Translations under genes and position numbers: made by a program
Shown here: in pieces, positions 32,828 through 41,981 of the stretch
Numbering within the stretch: position 1 is the first letter of the stretch
Layout of the letters: every line of letters starts with the position of its first letter
Assembly: GCA_015179045.1 (NCBI GenBank)
Contig: WHUZ01000113.1
Span: forward strand, 98,351-162,350
Direction: 5' to 3'
DNA: 64,000 nt
Origin: Kalaharituber pfeilii
Lineage: Eukaryota; Ascomycota; Pezizomycetes; Pezizales; Pezizaceae
Notes under the pieces: model-generated
Told to the model about the DNA's origin: nothing
Seen by the model: the letters and a program-made list of their open reading frames with translations, nothing else
Databases searched by the model: none

Positions 32828-33077
32828 TAATTAACCCACATCGGCAATGTAGCACCGAATTATACACATCTGGTCCATGTGCGAAGGAAGTACTGGCTAG
32901 GGGACCTGGAGGTAATGAAGAAGCCCATAGCAAACGGTGAAGTTGAACCAGACCCCCTGGTTGAGCTGCTGAGATTGGTAGGAAGGTGACATTAGAGGAG
33001 ACTGCACTTTTCATGTTTTTGACCAAATTGCCTCTTTTGACTTTCTTCCTTGTTATTATTTTCTTTGTATCTAATCT

Positions 33078-33136
33078 CGTCATAGCCCACCATGCGGTAT
33101 ACGAGTACTGATATATTCAATTAGAAAAAAAGAAAA
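33078..33136 (+). mobile_element. LINE family A short 3' copy, degenerate
   Basis: TCGTCATAGCCCACCATGCG, then a worn ACGAGTACTGATAT and an impure A tail. The hairpin is broken (GCCC opposite ATGC) and no duplication is evident, so this is an older copy. Confidence 0.6.
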
Positions 33137-33189
33137 AATTATAAGAGTCGGTGTTGCTTTGAAATATCTAATTATTCTCGAGTACAGAC

Positions 33190-33637
33190 CCTTTTTTTTT
33201 TAATATCAATACTCGCATGCCGCCCTATGGGCTATGGCGAGGTCTTTATTTAGGTACATGGAAATGAATGCATAATGTAAGAATCAGAAGAAACAGCGAA
33301 ATGTCAGGTACATGGAAATGAATGCATGGCTCAATCTCTCATTCCGTCCTCCCCAAGCATCTCCATCAGCCCCTGTAGCGGGTCGTCTTCCCCTTCCCCG
33401 GGTTCGGGGGGCTGACGTATCGCCCCCATGCCCCCGGGCCATCTTATCTGCCACACCCTGCACTCCTCAAGTAGGTGTCTCGTGGTCTCCTCCGCCTCCC
33501 CACACCACCTGCACCCCGGGTCTGGCGCCTCCCCTATGCGATGTCTCCATGCCCGCAGCCATTTCGCCCCCAGCAGGCCCGCCAATCCCTTGTAGCAACC
33601 AAGGTTACCAGCAAACATACTTAGGTCCAATCATAAA
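33190..33637 (-). mobile_element. LINE family A, 5'-truncated copy with the end of ORF2
   Basis: Begins with a short C/T tract, then the reversed tail with hairpin GCCC-ATA-GGGC. The minus-strand frame, ending at stop 33331-33333, reads GLAGLLGAKWLRAWRHRIGE, then the knuckle CRWCGEAEETTRHLLEEC and an acidic end (LMEMLGEDGMRD). The probable duplication is TACAGAC (33183-33189 and 33638-33644). A 23-bp stretch starting CAGGTACATGGAAATG in the 3' untranslated part is tandemly repeated (33253 and 33306). Confidence 0.8.
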
Positions 33638-33714
33638 TACAGACAAACTTGTCATATTGAATAACGTCGGTGCCGGAGGGTTCTATCCAATAAGACACGT
33701 TATCCGCTTAGACA

Positions 33715-33807
33715 AAGCCTGCCTCCGGGCTTTGAGGGGTCAGACCCAGGGTCCCTGCCATGGCGAACAGCTACAAGCGTGGTCACGTGATAAAAAAAAA
33801 AAAAAAT
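33715..33807 (+). mobile_element. LINE family B 3' copy (93 bp)
   Basis: Starts AAGCCTGCCTCCGGGCTTTG and ends with CATGGCGAACAGCTACAAGC, GTCACGTGAT and poly(A). The perfect 12-bp duplication TCCGCTTAGACA lies at 33703-33714 and 33808-33819. Confidence 0.9.
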
Positions 33808-33868
33808 TCCGCTTAGACAGGTTTGAGTGGAGAGGTCAGTTTTTGTGCTATATACATGCAGTCAGAGC

Positions 33869-34584
33869 TTCCACCGCCACAACCGGCAGCACCGGCACCG
33901 GCTCCGCCGGTTTCGCCACCACCACCGACACCATCACCGCCACCGCCAACACAAAGACCGGCCAAGAGGAAGGAAGGGAAGGAACGCCACGGCATTGTGG
34001 TGCACGGCGTTGCTTTGAGGAAGGACCTGGGGAAGGTGAGGGCTTGGCTGGAGGCAGCGAATCCGGGGATGGGGAAGATAGGAGGGATTCGTTGGCTGAG
34101 GAAGAAGACAATCTTGGTGGAGGAAGGGAAGACGACGAGCTCGGTGGTGGTTTACTTGGAGAAGGTGATGGAGAAGGAGGGGAAGGTGAGGTTGAGTGGA
34201 AGATAGCTGGACGCGACCCGGTATGAGCGCCCTGCCATGGCGAACAGCTACAAGCGGGGTCACGTGAAATAAAAAAAAAAAAAAAAAAAAGACCCGGTAT
34301 GAGCCGGGGAGGGGGAGGGGGTAAGGTCCAGACCGGGTTCCACCCGCGCTATTGGTGAGTCCGCGGGCAACACATGTACGTAAGGGTATAAGGGGATGAT
34401 TGGCGTTAGGCTCGGAGGAAGATGGTCCCGCAACACAAATGAAAACAGCGGGAAATACATGTATTTAGGTCGGGGTTAGGATTGGTGTTTTTTTAGGCGG
34501 GAATGTTTCTGTCGTTGCTTTTAACCTTTTCTTTTACTTATTTAGCACAACATCGCCATAGCCCTTAGGGCGGCCTGCGATAAA

Positions 34585-34615
<31 letters not shown>
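33869..34615 (+). mobile_element. half-LINE: ORF1-like fragment joined to a family A tail
   Basis: Flanked by the 11-bp word GCAGTCAGAGC (33858-33868 and 34616-34626). After a proline-rich start, the frame encodes a segment like the ORF1 (gag-like) protein of fungal LINEs: ERHGIVVHGVALRKDLGKVR, then GIRWLRKKTILVEEGKTTSS, SVVVYLEKV and LSGR. The next codon is TAG at 34205 where family members usually have Trp, so ORF1 is interrupted by a nonsense change; the frame would otherwise run on to LDATRYEPGRGRG and TAA. Then come about 240 nt of untranslated sequence and the family A end with hairpin GCCC-TTA-GGGC. No ORF2 is present. A B copy is nested at 34229-34290. Confidence 0.7.
34229..34290 (+). 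mobile_element. LINE family B short 3' copy nested in the half-LINE
   Basis: GCCCTGCCATGGCGAACAGC, GTCACGTGAAAT and poly(A). The perfect 14-bp duplication GACCCGGTATGAGC lies at 34215-34228 and 34291-34304. It lies inside the family A element, so it is younger than it. Confidence 0.9.
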
Positions 34616-34625
34616 GCAGTCAGAG

Positions 34626-34626
<1 letters not shown>

Positions 34627-34673
<47 letters not shown>

Positions 34674-35040
34674 TCATTAATCGCATGCCGCCCTATGGGC
34701 TATGGCGATGTTTTAGTTACATGCAGGGGTATCATAATGAGTGGTTAAAAGAAATAATAAGAAAGTGTCTGCCCCGTTATTCTCGTCCTGCCCATTCCAG
34801 TATCTCCTTCAGTCGGTCTCCTTCCCCTTCCTTTTCCGCCTTGGGTGGCACCTTCAGGTCCGCTTCCCCCCCCCCGACCATCTCTTTTTCCATACCTCAC
34901 ACTCGTTGAGTACATGGTTGTTGTTCTCCAAGGCCTTGCCGCACCATCTGCATTCCGGCGAGTCTGCCTTTCCGATCCGGTGTCTCCATTGTCTCAGCCC
35001 CTTGTTACCTAGGATGCCTGCGAGGGTAGCGACGGCGTGT
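34627..35040 (-). mobile_element. LINE family A, truncated copy inserted at the same target
   Basis: Starts with a T run of 45, then the reversed tail with hairpin GCCC-ATA-GGGC. A worn ORF2 end on the minus strand is recognisable by CRWCGKAL and GNKGLRQWRHRIGK. It ends at 35040 directly before AGTCAGAGC (35041-35049), which repeats the word at 34618-34626. It lies tail-to-tail with the half-LINE. Confidence 0.8.
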
Positions 35041-35143
35041 AGTCAGAGCTATAGCAGGTACGTACATGAATAATAAACTATACAAATGCAAATCAGAGGT
35101 AATAGATGCCTGCTTCAAAGGGCACTTGAAGCTTTGGAAGCTT

Positions 35144-35203
35144 TTTTTTTTTTTTTTTTTTTTTCACGTGACCCCGCATGCAGCTGTTCGCCAAGGCAGG
35201 GCC
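35144..35203 (-). mobile_element. LINE family B short 3' copy
   Basis: Poly(T), then CACGTGACCCCGCATGCAGC and the rest of the reversed B tail. The perfect 13-bp duplication AGCTTTGGAAGCT lies at 35131-35143 and 35204-35216. Confidence 0.9.
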
Positions 35204-35216
35204 AGCTTTGGAAGCT

Positions 35217-35890
35217 GTTGAGGATAACAGAATAGTTGGTACCGTTCAGCCTCAGTATGATCTTCGTATTCGCGTTTCTTTGACATAGTGTCTACCATGC
35301 CATGCACCGACAACAATCTATCTTTGCTTGCCAGTAACATGACTGCATATGTTACCAGTAGAGATTGTAAAGATATAGAAAAAAAACTAGTAGAGATGAA
35401 ATTTCTCAACACAGGTCACTTGGAACAACCCCACAAAAGTGGTTTAACAGCCGGCTAAAGTTCATGATCCTTGCAAGTATTCTCGCTATCTAATATGACA
35501 GGTCCAATTACTCTGTAAATTCGGGAATAGGTCCAGCAAAAATGCTATCCATCCAATAACGAAAATATCCAATAATCTACACCGGCCCAAGCTCGGGCCG
35601 CTGCGCCGGCGAGGTTCATCCAATATGACAGGTTTGACTGCAATGATATCAAACAGAAGATTGCATGTCATAATGCAATAACGCGTATGTAACAATAATG
35701 AAATGGACTGCATACAGTATCGAACCAATCCGAACCAAGGAGCCAGACAGCAGTATGCTGTGAAGCTGTTATCTGCATCAGAAGATGACTTGTATCTATC
35801 TACTGTACTACCAATTGCTGGATTATGAATCAAGAGTTCGTAGACGGAGTGGGTAGGGAGGCAACATAGCCTCATGGATGCCAAAGGGAA
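35217..35890. other. intergenic, nothing recognised
   Basis: Minus-strand frame 35486-35920 looks like chance; no other signal. Confidence 0.3.
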
Positions 35891-35904
35891 CTTGGGGAGC
35901 AGAG

Positions 35905-36270
35905 TGTTGTGTGACATCAAGGGCTACCATCCCCGTATTGGTAACGATGTGCATACCAGTAACGATGGACATGCACCTTGGCACCGATTTTGCACCTTCC
36001 TCCACAACCAAGCGCCATCATGTCTCACAGGATATATCCTTGATATGGGGATGAATTATAGACTTTATATTGACTGTGCTAAGTCTGTATTTGAAGGAAA
36101 AGTAGCGAAAATACTATATTTATGGCATCTACACTTGTACCACCTCTGTACATTGTGACGGTGCCCGTCAGCAAATGCTCACTATCTGAAATACCCCACC
36201 TCCTCACACAATAGTTGTCACGGGCCTACACAGAGAGACTGGGGATATCCACCTCAGTTGACCCGTAAGG
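35905..36270. repeat. diverged direct repeat, copy 1
   Basis: Contains GGTAACGATGTGCATACC, a CACCTTCCTCCACA block, TATTGACTGTGCT and, near the end, CAATAGTTGT..GGGCCTAC..GATATCCACC. The same blocks in the same order recur at 37085-37945. The blocks flank the proline-rich ORF, which suggests a degraded LTR-type element or an interrupted tandem repeat. Confidence 0.55.
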
Positions 36271-36293
36271 CTGCTAGTGACCATTCGGCCTGA

Positions 36294-36871
36294 TCAACCA
36301 CTCTGTGGGGTGTTCACTGGGGGTGCGGAGGCAATCTTCTCTGCCTCCTTATCGCTCAACTGGCGCTTGAGGGCATATGTGTCTTGGCTAGATAGCATTT
36401 TTGGCCCTTGCGCTTCTTGTTCCTGTTCCCGGTTGGCATCGGAGTTACGGCAGGGATCGCTGCGGGAGGGGGGGACGGCTCCTCCGCGAGCGCAGTGTGA
36501 ATCGGGCTAAAGCCTAAGGCTTCGGGTGTGGGCTCCGCCGGGTGTATGGTGGTGACGGGACTGAACCCCATCATCGGCGTCGTGGTGGGTGGGGCAGCGG
36601 GGGTTGCGTGGTGTTGGTCTGGACCCCCAAATTTGCAGTCGATGTCATCTAGGTCATCGCCGAATGTGAAACACAGGAATGACCCTTTCTTCGGGTCCTC
36701 CTCGCTGGCCATATTCCCTTTCCACATTGATGCGACTATCGTCTCCCACCCAAGTCCTCTCGCTCTCAAATCCGGGGATAGGATATACCATTCTGGGATT
36801 CTGGGGGCAGACCGTGGCTTGGGGGCCTCCCTCTGTGGAGGGGGCGGTCTGTTTCTGCCTTTCGGCGGCAT
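36294..36871 (-). pseudogene. proline-rich ORF between direct repeats, probable frameshift
   Basis: From ATG 36871-36869 the frame encodes a basic, proline-rich N-terminus (MPPKGRNRPPPPQREAPK), a more ordered stretch (PEWYILSPDLRARGLGWETI, then SFLCFTFGDDLDD), proline-rich FSP repeats and a basic RNKKRKGQK cluster. The simple frame ends at 36356. A neighbouring frame open over the same end reads MLSSQDTYALKRQLSDKEAE and continues KIASAPPVNTPQSG to TGA (36294-36296), which looks clearly protein-like. Joining the two needs one base at the A5 run (36398-36402). No known family. The position between direct repeats suggests a gag-like or other element-borne gene (inference). Confidence 0.45.
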
Positions 36872-37084
36872 TGATTGGTGGAGAGGTTGTGTTCCGCGTC
36901 TTCCTATTGATATTGATTGATATCGATTGTTAAGCATAGATAGCATAAGCAATAGAACATACAGAGGACATGCGCGGGGAGCTGGCTATATAACGAGGGC
37001 CTTCTGCCCTCGAGAGATGGTCATGCTTCAAGCGTTGTCCTAAGTTACACCCTCACTTCAGCTCCACCATCGTAGACTCCGTAA

Positions 37085-37945
37085 CAATAGTTGTAAGGGC
37101 CTACCCGGGAAGGAGATATCCACCCATGGACCTGTACCATCACTGTATAGGTAACGATGTGCATACCGGTAACGCTGGGCACCTTGGCACCCTCCTCCAC
37201 AGCCGAATGCAGGCAATATCTCATGGAATATAGTGCTGGTATATACAATTTTTTTTTTTTTTTAATTTCATTAATCGCGTGCCGCCCTTGGGGCTATGGC
37301 AATGTGTAGATACATGAACTATATGAAAGTAATGAACTAAAAATAGATAACCCCCTACTCCTCCGCTGCCAATTCCAGGATCTCCATTATATTCGTGTCT
37401 TTCTCCGCCTGTCTTATTCCTTCCGCGCCCTTAGTGTTCTTTCTTCGCCATGCCTGACAGTCACTCCTTATGTGCTCCCAGTTCTCCGGTGCCTTGCCGC
37501 ACCACCTGCACTCCGGCGAAGTGGCCTTCCCTATCTTGAATCTCCACTCCTTCAGTCCCTTGTTGCCAAGTATGCCTGCTAGGGTGGTCAATGCTCGACG
37601 CTTGTCAATCCTGTGTAAGGGTCGATAGTTCAGGTCGGCTTGGTTTCTCTCCGCGGCTCGGGAGGCTTTGTATTCTTGTCTTATGCCGGCTTCCGTTACG
37701 ATTTTGTTCTGGCATTGTAAGGCGGTGCCGATCTTTGCTGCAATGTCCGCCTCGGTGTTGCCTTTAATGGTATATACAATGAGTGAATTATTGACTATAT
37801 TGACTGTGCTGATTCTGAATTTGAAAGAAAAAATGTAAAAATGCCACATCTAGAGCATCTATAGTTGTATCACCTCTGCACTTTGAAATACCTCCCTGCA
37901 GTACTTACCAGCAAATACCCACTCTCTGTAACACCCCGCCTGTTC
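37085..37945. repeat. diverged direct repeat, copy 2, split by a LINE insertion
   Basis: Same blocks as 35905-36270: CAATAGTTGT..GGGCCTACC, GATATCCACCC, GGTAACGATGTGCATACC, CACCCTCCTCCACA, then TATTGACTGTGCT after the LINE. The repeat proper is 37085-37249 plus 37781-37945; the LINE at 37250-37768 interrupts it. Confidence 0.55.
37250..37768 (-). mobile_element. LINE family A, 519-bp copy with an intact ORF2 C-terminus
   Basis: Poly(T), then the reversed tail with GCCC-CAA-GGGC. The minus-strand frame, ending at the stop near 37355, starts in the RNase H domain tail (GNTEADIAAKIGTALQ, the typical GN-x-EAD-x2-AK motif). It continues RALTTLAGILGNKGLKEWRF and the knuckle CRWCGKAPENWEHIRSDC, and ends MEILELAAEE. 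The perfect 12-bp duplication GGTATATACAAT lies at 37238-37249 and 37769-37780. It is the best-preserved LINE coding end in the window. Confidence 0.9.
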
Positions 37946-38617
37946 ATATAATGGTGGCAATAGTACTACCAGTGCTATATTACAATACAAGGTTAGTAAA
38001 ATCTTGAGATCTACAATACAGCACTGTACGTTCCTGTACCAAGACATTGAGCATAACCTGGATATGGCACATTTTCCGGATACCACAATAAAATATTCCT
38101 GTGAGTGCAAATAGCCCTCAAGTGGGTTCATATTGAAGCCAGAGCATGTTAGAATGTAGTGTATTATGTTCACATATTTATTAGGCTGATTTCTGATATA
38201 TGAGCAGTGACCCATTTGGTATATGCTAGATCCTCTAGTGGACATATTTTGAGCCACCAGGTGTCAATAATCCTATGTGAGTTGCCATTCATCTTGATGT
38301 ATGCTCTCTTGCCTATGCTAAGGATATAGAACAAGTTTGGCGGCGTCATGAGGCTACCACGACTGTAGAGTAAGGATGGAGCTCTAGATGAGGCGTGGCA
38401 GTGGCGGAGGGATATCCATAGATAGAACATCATGATATCATAGCAAGTTAGACAATAGATGGAAGGCACGCAGGATTGACTACAAGAAGGGCCAGCAAGA
38501 GCTTCCCTCTCAAAGCGTCAAGCACCAAGCGTGTACTGTATGCTCCTTCATATATACAGTCTGAATTCTACTTTTGCTGCCAGGTTGACTACTTCAACCT
38601 CGTCAACTTCTAAACCC
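37946..38617. other. intergenic, nothing recognised
   Basis: No gene or further repeat seen. Confidence 0.3.
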
Positions 38618-38629
38618 AACACTGGAAAC

Positions 38630-38731
38630 CAACACGAGCTCATGTCATTTACTTTTCTTTCTCATGTAACTAGACCCTCGCCATGGCCCTCAGGGCGGCA
38701 TGCGAGTAAAGATTTAAAAAAAAAAAAAAAA
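38630..38731 (+). mobile_element. LINE family A 3' copy (102 bp)
   Basis: Tail with GCCC-TCA-GGGC, then GGCATGCGAGTAAAGATTT and poly(A), preceded by about 45 nt of 3' untranslated sequence. The perfect 12-bp duplication AACACTGGAAAC lies at 38618-38629 and 38732-38743. Confidence 0.9.
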
Positions 38732-39007
38732 AACACTGGAAACTCCAATTGCAACCCAGCTACCTCTGAATTAAATTCTATAGGGGTAGAAGCTTACTTA
38801 TAGTTGCGACAAGAGAGATCGTCGCCGAGCACCTTGGTAGAGTTATAGGTAAGGAGCTGTTGTGGTTGAGGCTTGATGAGGATTGGAGCTGATATTGAGT
38901 GGGTGCGCAGAGCCTGCAAGTTGAGTTCTGTTGTATAGGAGCTGCTCGATAGACATGCCAAGAAAGTCACCTGACCAGTACTTTCATTGGATGCCTCAAA
39001 ATCTACT

Positions 39008-39354
39008 CTTTTTTTTTTTTAATATCATTTCTCGCGTGCCGCCCTAGGGGCTATGGCGAGGATCTAGCTACAAAGGAGAAAAAGAATCAAAAGGAATCAA
39101 AAGGAGAATAAAACTACGAGGAGAGATAACTAGGAAAGTAAGAAACGGGTGACTAACGGGTCATTGCAGTATGGTCTTCCTACACGTCCGCCCAACGCAG
39201 TATCTCCACCAGTGGGTCCCCTTCCCCTTCACCTTGGACGGTCTCCGGTGGCCGGTGAATCGCTCCCTGCCCTGCCATGGCGAACAGCTGCACGCGGGGT
39301 CACGTGAAAGGAAAAAAAAAAAAAAACAATCGCTCCCAGTGTTAGACAGATAGT
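39008..39354 (-). mobile_element. LINE family A truncated copy carrying a nested B copy
   Basis: T tract, then the reversed tail with GCCC-CTA-GGGC and 3' untranslated sequence. A short piece of the ORF2 end (reversed, around 39170-39260) reaches the B insertion. The probable duplication is ATCTACT (39001-39007 and 39355-39361). Confidence 0.75.
39268..39327 (+). mobile_element. LINE family B short 3' copy nested in family A
   Basis: TGCCCTGCCATGGCGAACAG, GTCACGTGAAAGG and poly(A). The perfect 10-bp duplication AATCGCTCCC lies at 39258-39267 and 39328-39337. It is opposite in orientation to the host LINE copy and younger than it. Confidence 0.9.
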
Positions 39355-39361
39355 ATCTACT

Positions 39362-40110
39362 AACTTACCGCCTCTCGAAGGACCAGAGCGGTGAGAACTG
39401 GCGGAACGAACGTACGACCAAATGCTCGTGCGAGGGCGAAGGGAAGAGAAGAGAAGAGGTTGTTGATTGTATATGCTACAGTACAGAAAGTCTATATATA
39501 TGATAGCTATGAATGCCTCACGTGCTGCCCTTATCTCCACGTGCAATCCATGCCAAGCTTGCCTTTACCCATCCCGTCGTCGTACACCAGTCCGCCCGGC
39601 CACCTCCTTTTCCACGTGCTGCACCTGTCAAATACGTATGAGGTCCTCTTCCCCGCACCATCGGTAAAATCCACTTCGTCAGTCTCTGTACTGTCATCTC
39701 ATGGCCACTATAGTCTGCGTTGCCAACCAGTAAAGAGTACCTTGTGCCCAGAGTTTGCACACGAGAACAGCTAGTAAGTACTCTGCATTTACAGTCGCTG
39801 AGAGAGAGCATAAATTTGGTTTATATAAATGACACTGATGGTATTCAAAGCACTTTGCTACAATCGTAGAAACCCTAGACGATTTTTTCTATGGAATCGC
39901 AACTTTCGACTTTCTGCGGTTCTACGGTTCTATTTTCTCTACGGTTGAGGAGGTGCTAATATAATTTTTCTGCCCCCACGGTGTAGAATGATACCTTACG
40001 ATCGATTCCGATTCCAGACTACTGGAACCGGAGGGCTTGAGCATTGCAATATTATAAGGAACCTTTTTTTATTTTTACTTTTTTCTGCCTTCCAAAGGCG
40101 CACAGTTGAG
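39362..40110. other. intergenic, nothing recognised
   Basis: No gene recognised. Confidence 0.3.
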
Positions 40111-40470
40111 GGTAGTTTTGTACTCACTAGTTCAAAAAGTATTCGAATGGCTGAGCAATTACACAGCGGGCGAGTTGAATTGCCCGGTGTGGACGCAGTT
40201 TTTGAGGATGCATTACATAGCTTGCGAGTTGAATTCAACGCATAAGTAACATAATTTGGGTATCATGCACACCGTATGAGTTGAACCTAGCGGTCTACAG
40301 TGGACGCGGTAGAGGGTAGTTTAGATATTCCGGTGCCCGCGGCTCAGTTGCGAGTTTAGCAGCAATGCAGGTGAGGGTAAGTTTCACAACATGCGAGTTG
40401 GATTCAACGAATGAAGAGACAGTTGAGGGTAACAACTACACAACATGCGAATTGGACTGCCGGCGGAGGA
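40111..40470. repeat. degenerate repeated motifs GCGAGTTG / CACAGTTGAGGGTA
   Basis: The words GCGAGTTGAATT, ATGCGAGTTGGATTCAACG, ATGCGAATTGGACT and CAGTTGAGGGTA recur several times in 350 nt. The segment TACTCACTAGTTCAAAAAGT (40121-40140) recurs in similar form at 63157-63176. This looks like a worn transposon end with subterminal repeats. Confidence 0.4.
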
Positions 40471-40508
40471 AGTCTAACTGCGTTTGGCTGCTAATTCCAA
40501 AGCGAGGG

Positions 40509-40596
40509 CTCCTTTTTTTTTTTTTGGGGGGGGGGGGGGGGAAGTGGGGGGGTCACATTACCCTGCATATAGATTATCAACCAACAGCAAGAAAAC
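40509..40596 (-). mobile_element. LINE family B-like copy with a T/G homopolymer junction
   Basis: A T13 tract is followed directly by about 17 G, then GGGTCACATTACCCTGCATA, a reversed B end. The possible duplication is GCGAGGG (40502-40508 and 40597-40603), with four extra bases before the T run, so the exact left boundary is unsure. Confidence 0.55.
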
Positions 40597-41054
40597 GCGA
40601 GGGAATAGCTATCTCTTAAAAGACATGCAATCGGTGAGTACGATGGATCTAAAGCATGCTCGAACGGTGATATGCAGTAGATTGATAGTGCTTCCTTGAG
40701 GGTTCTAGGCGGAGTCACCGGGATGAGGCTACTATTGTCGTAGACAGAAAGGTTAGATATCCGGAGGAATGATCCACAGGCTTAGGCCAACTTTGGCTTG
40801 GTACCCGGTTCATGTTCTTATTCTTTTCCTGCATACTGAGTTTCATACGCAAACCCTTGTGAGGGTTTAATTGAAACCAATGAATCGAATACTTTTTATG
40901 CTTAAATTATGTTTTTTGTTTTGTTTTTTTGCAAAATTAAAAGGCCCAAAGGCTTCTGGAAAATAGATGGCACCCTTTCGTTGCGCGTTACCTGTTCTAC
41001 GGGTTGCAGCAAAGCCGGAGAAAGATAGATGACTAGATGACCTAACTCGAAGGT

Positions 41055-41107
41055 CTCGCCATAGCCCTTAGGGCGGCATGCGAGTAATGATATAAAAAAA
41101 AAAAAAA
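41055..41107 (+). mobile_element. LINE family A short 3' copy
   Basis: CTCGCCATAGCCCTTAGGGC, GGCATGCGAGTAATGATAT and poly(A). The perfect 12-bp duplication TAACTCGAAGGT lies at 41043-41054 and 41108-41119. Confidence 0.95.
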
Positions 41108-41119
41108 TAACTCGAAGGT

Positions 41120-41981
41120 GGCTAAGGCCAGGTTAGTGAGTAACACGAGACCAGTTAGCAGCCCTAGAAGATTTTCATATAATGCCATGTTACATGAGGC
41201 AAAATGAGACCCCAAATGGGCCTAGATCAGAGACGGCTGGCCTCCCGACTTTCCTTTTTGTTAAGAAGTCGTAGCTACAATAGGCTTCTGGTAAGAAACC
41301 CCTTCCTTATGAGCAAAGGCCCCGGACAGAAACAAAATTCTGATGTTGTTGTTGTATTCAAACGCCACAATCACTCAGTTCTGCACTTCACACAAGCATA
41401 TATGTATATCATATAATCTTGCTTATCGCTATTTCGTAAGGACAGGATCCCTGGACTGAAGTTCTTCAGGCACACACGGAAAAAAGGTATCTAATGTACC
41501 ATTTTACTAGTCTCATAACCTGACGCTGATTAAGTCTGGTTACGGGACTACCTCTTTACTACTCCTCTCTCTCTAGATATATGTATCACTCTACCTCACT
41601 CTCACTGAAGGTGATCAAGGGCTATAACTCATCCATATTCCCGTCCCCTGTCTGTTCGATCCAACTCTTCATGACCATTTTTTCTCACCCTTCTACTATA
41701 GGTAGGCCCTACCCTACGTTAGACCACGTTGCGGCCAACTGACTTGAACGCTCGAGTGACATATCTACTACAACAAGCCACCCCACAGTAGAAAAGGTTT
41801 CAGTTCATACACTTAGACTTACTGCGGCTTGCTACTTCCCACCCTGTTTGAATCCTGACCGTGACTATTTCTACCCTACACGAATACTGAAGTTCCTCCC
41901 CCGTCATCCTCCCATCGTCCTTCAGTCACGAAAAGCAATTCATCAATTCATCACACCTCGTTAAACAATGAGAGGTGGAAA
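41120..41981. other. 3' flank of the lectin gene, nothing else seen
   Basis: No gene or repeat recognised. Confidence 0.3.

Noticed and set aside
33312..34226. 304-codon plus-strand open frame
   Set aside because: It runs through a minus-strand LINE copy, a target duplication, a B copy and the half-LINE. It is a chance fusion of elements, not a gene.
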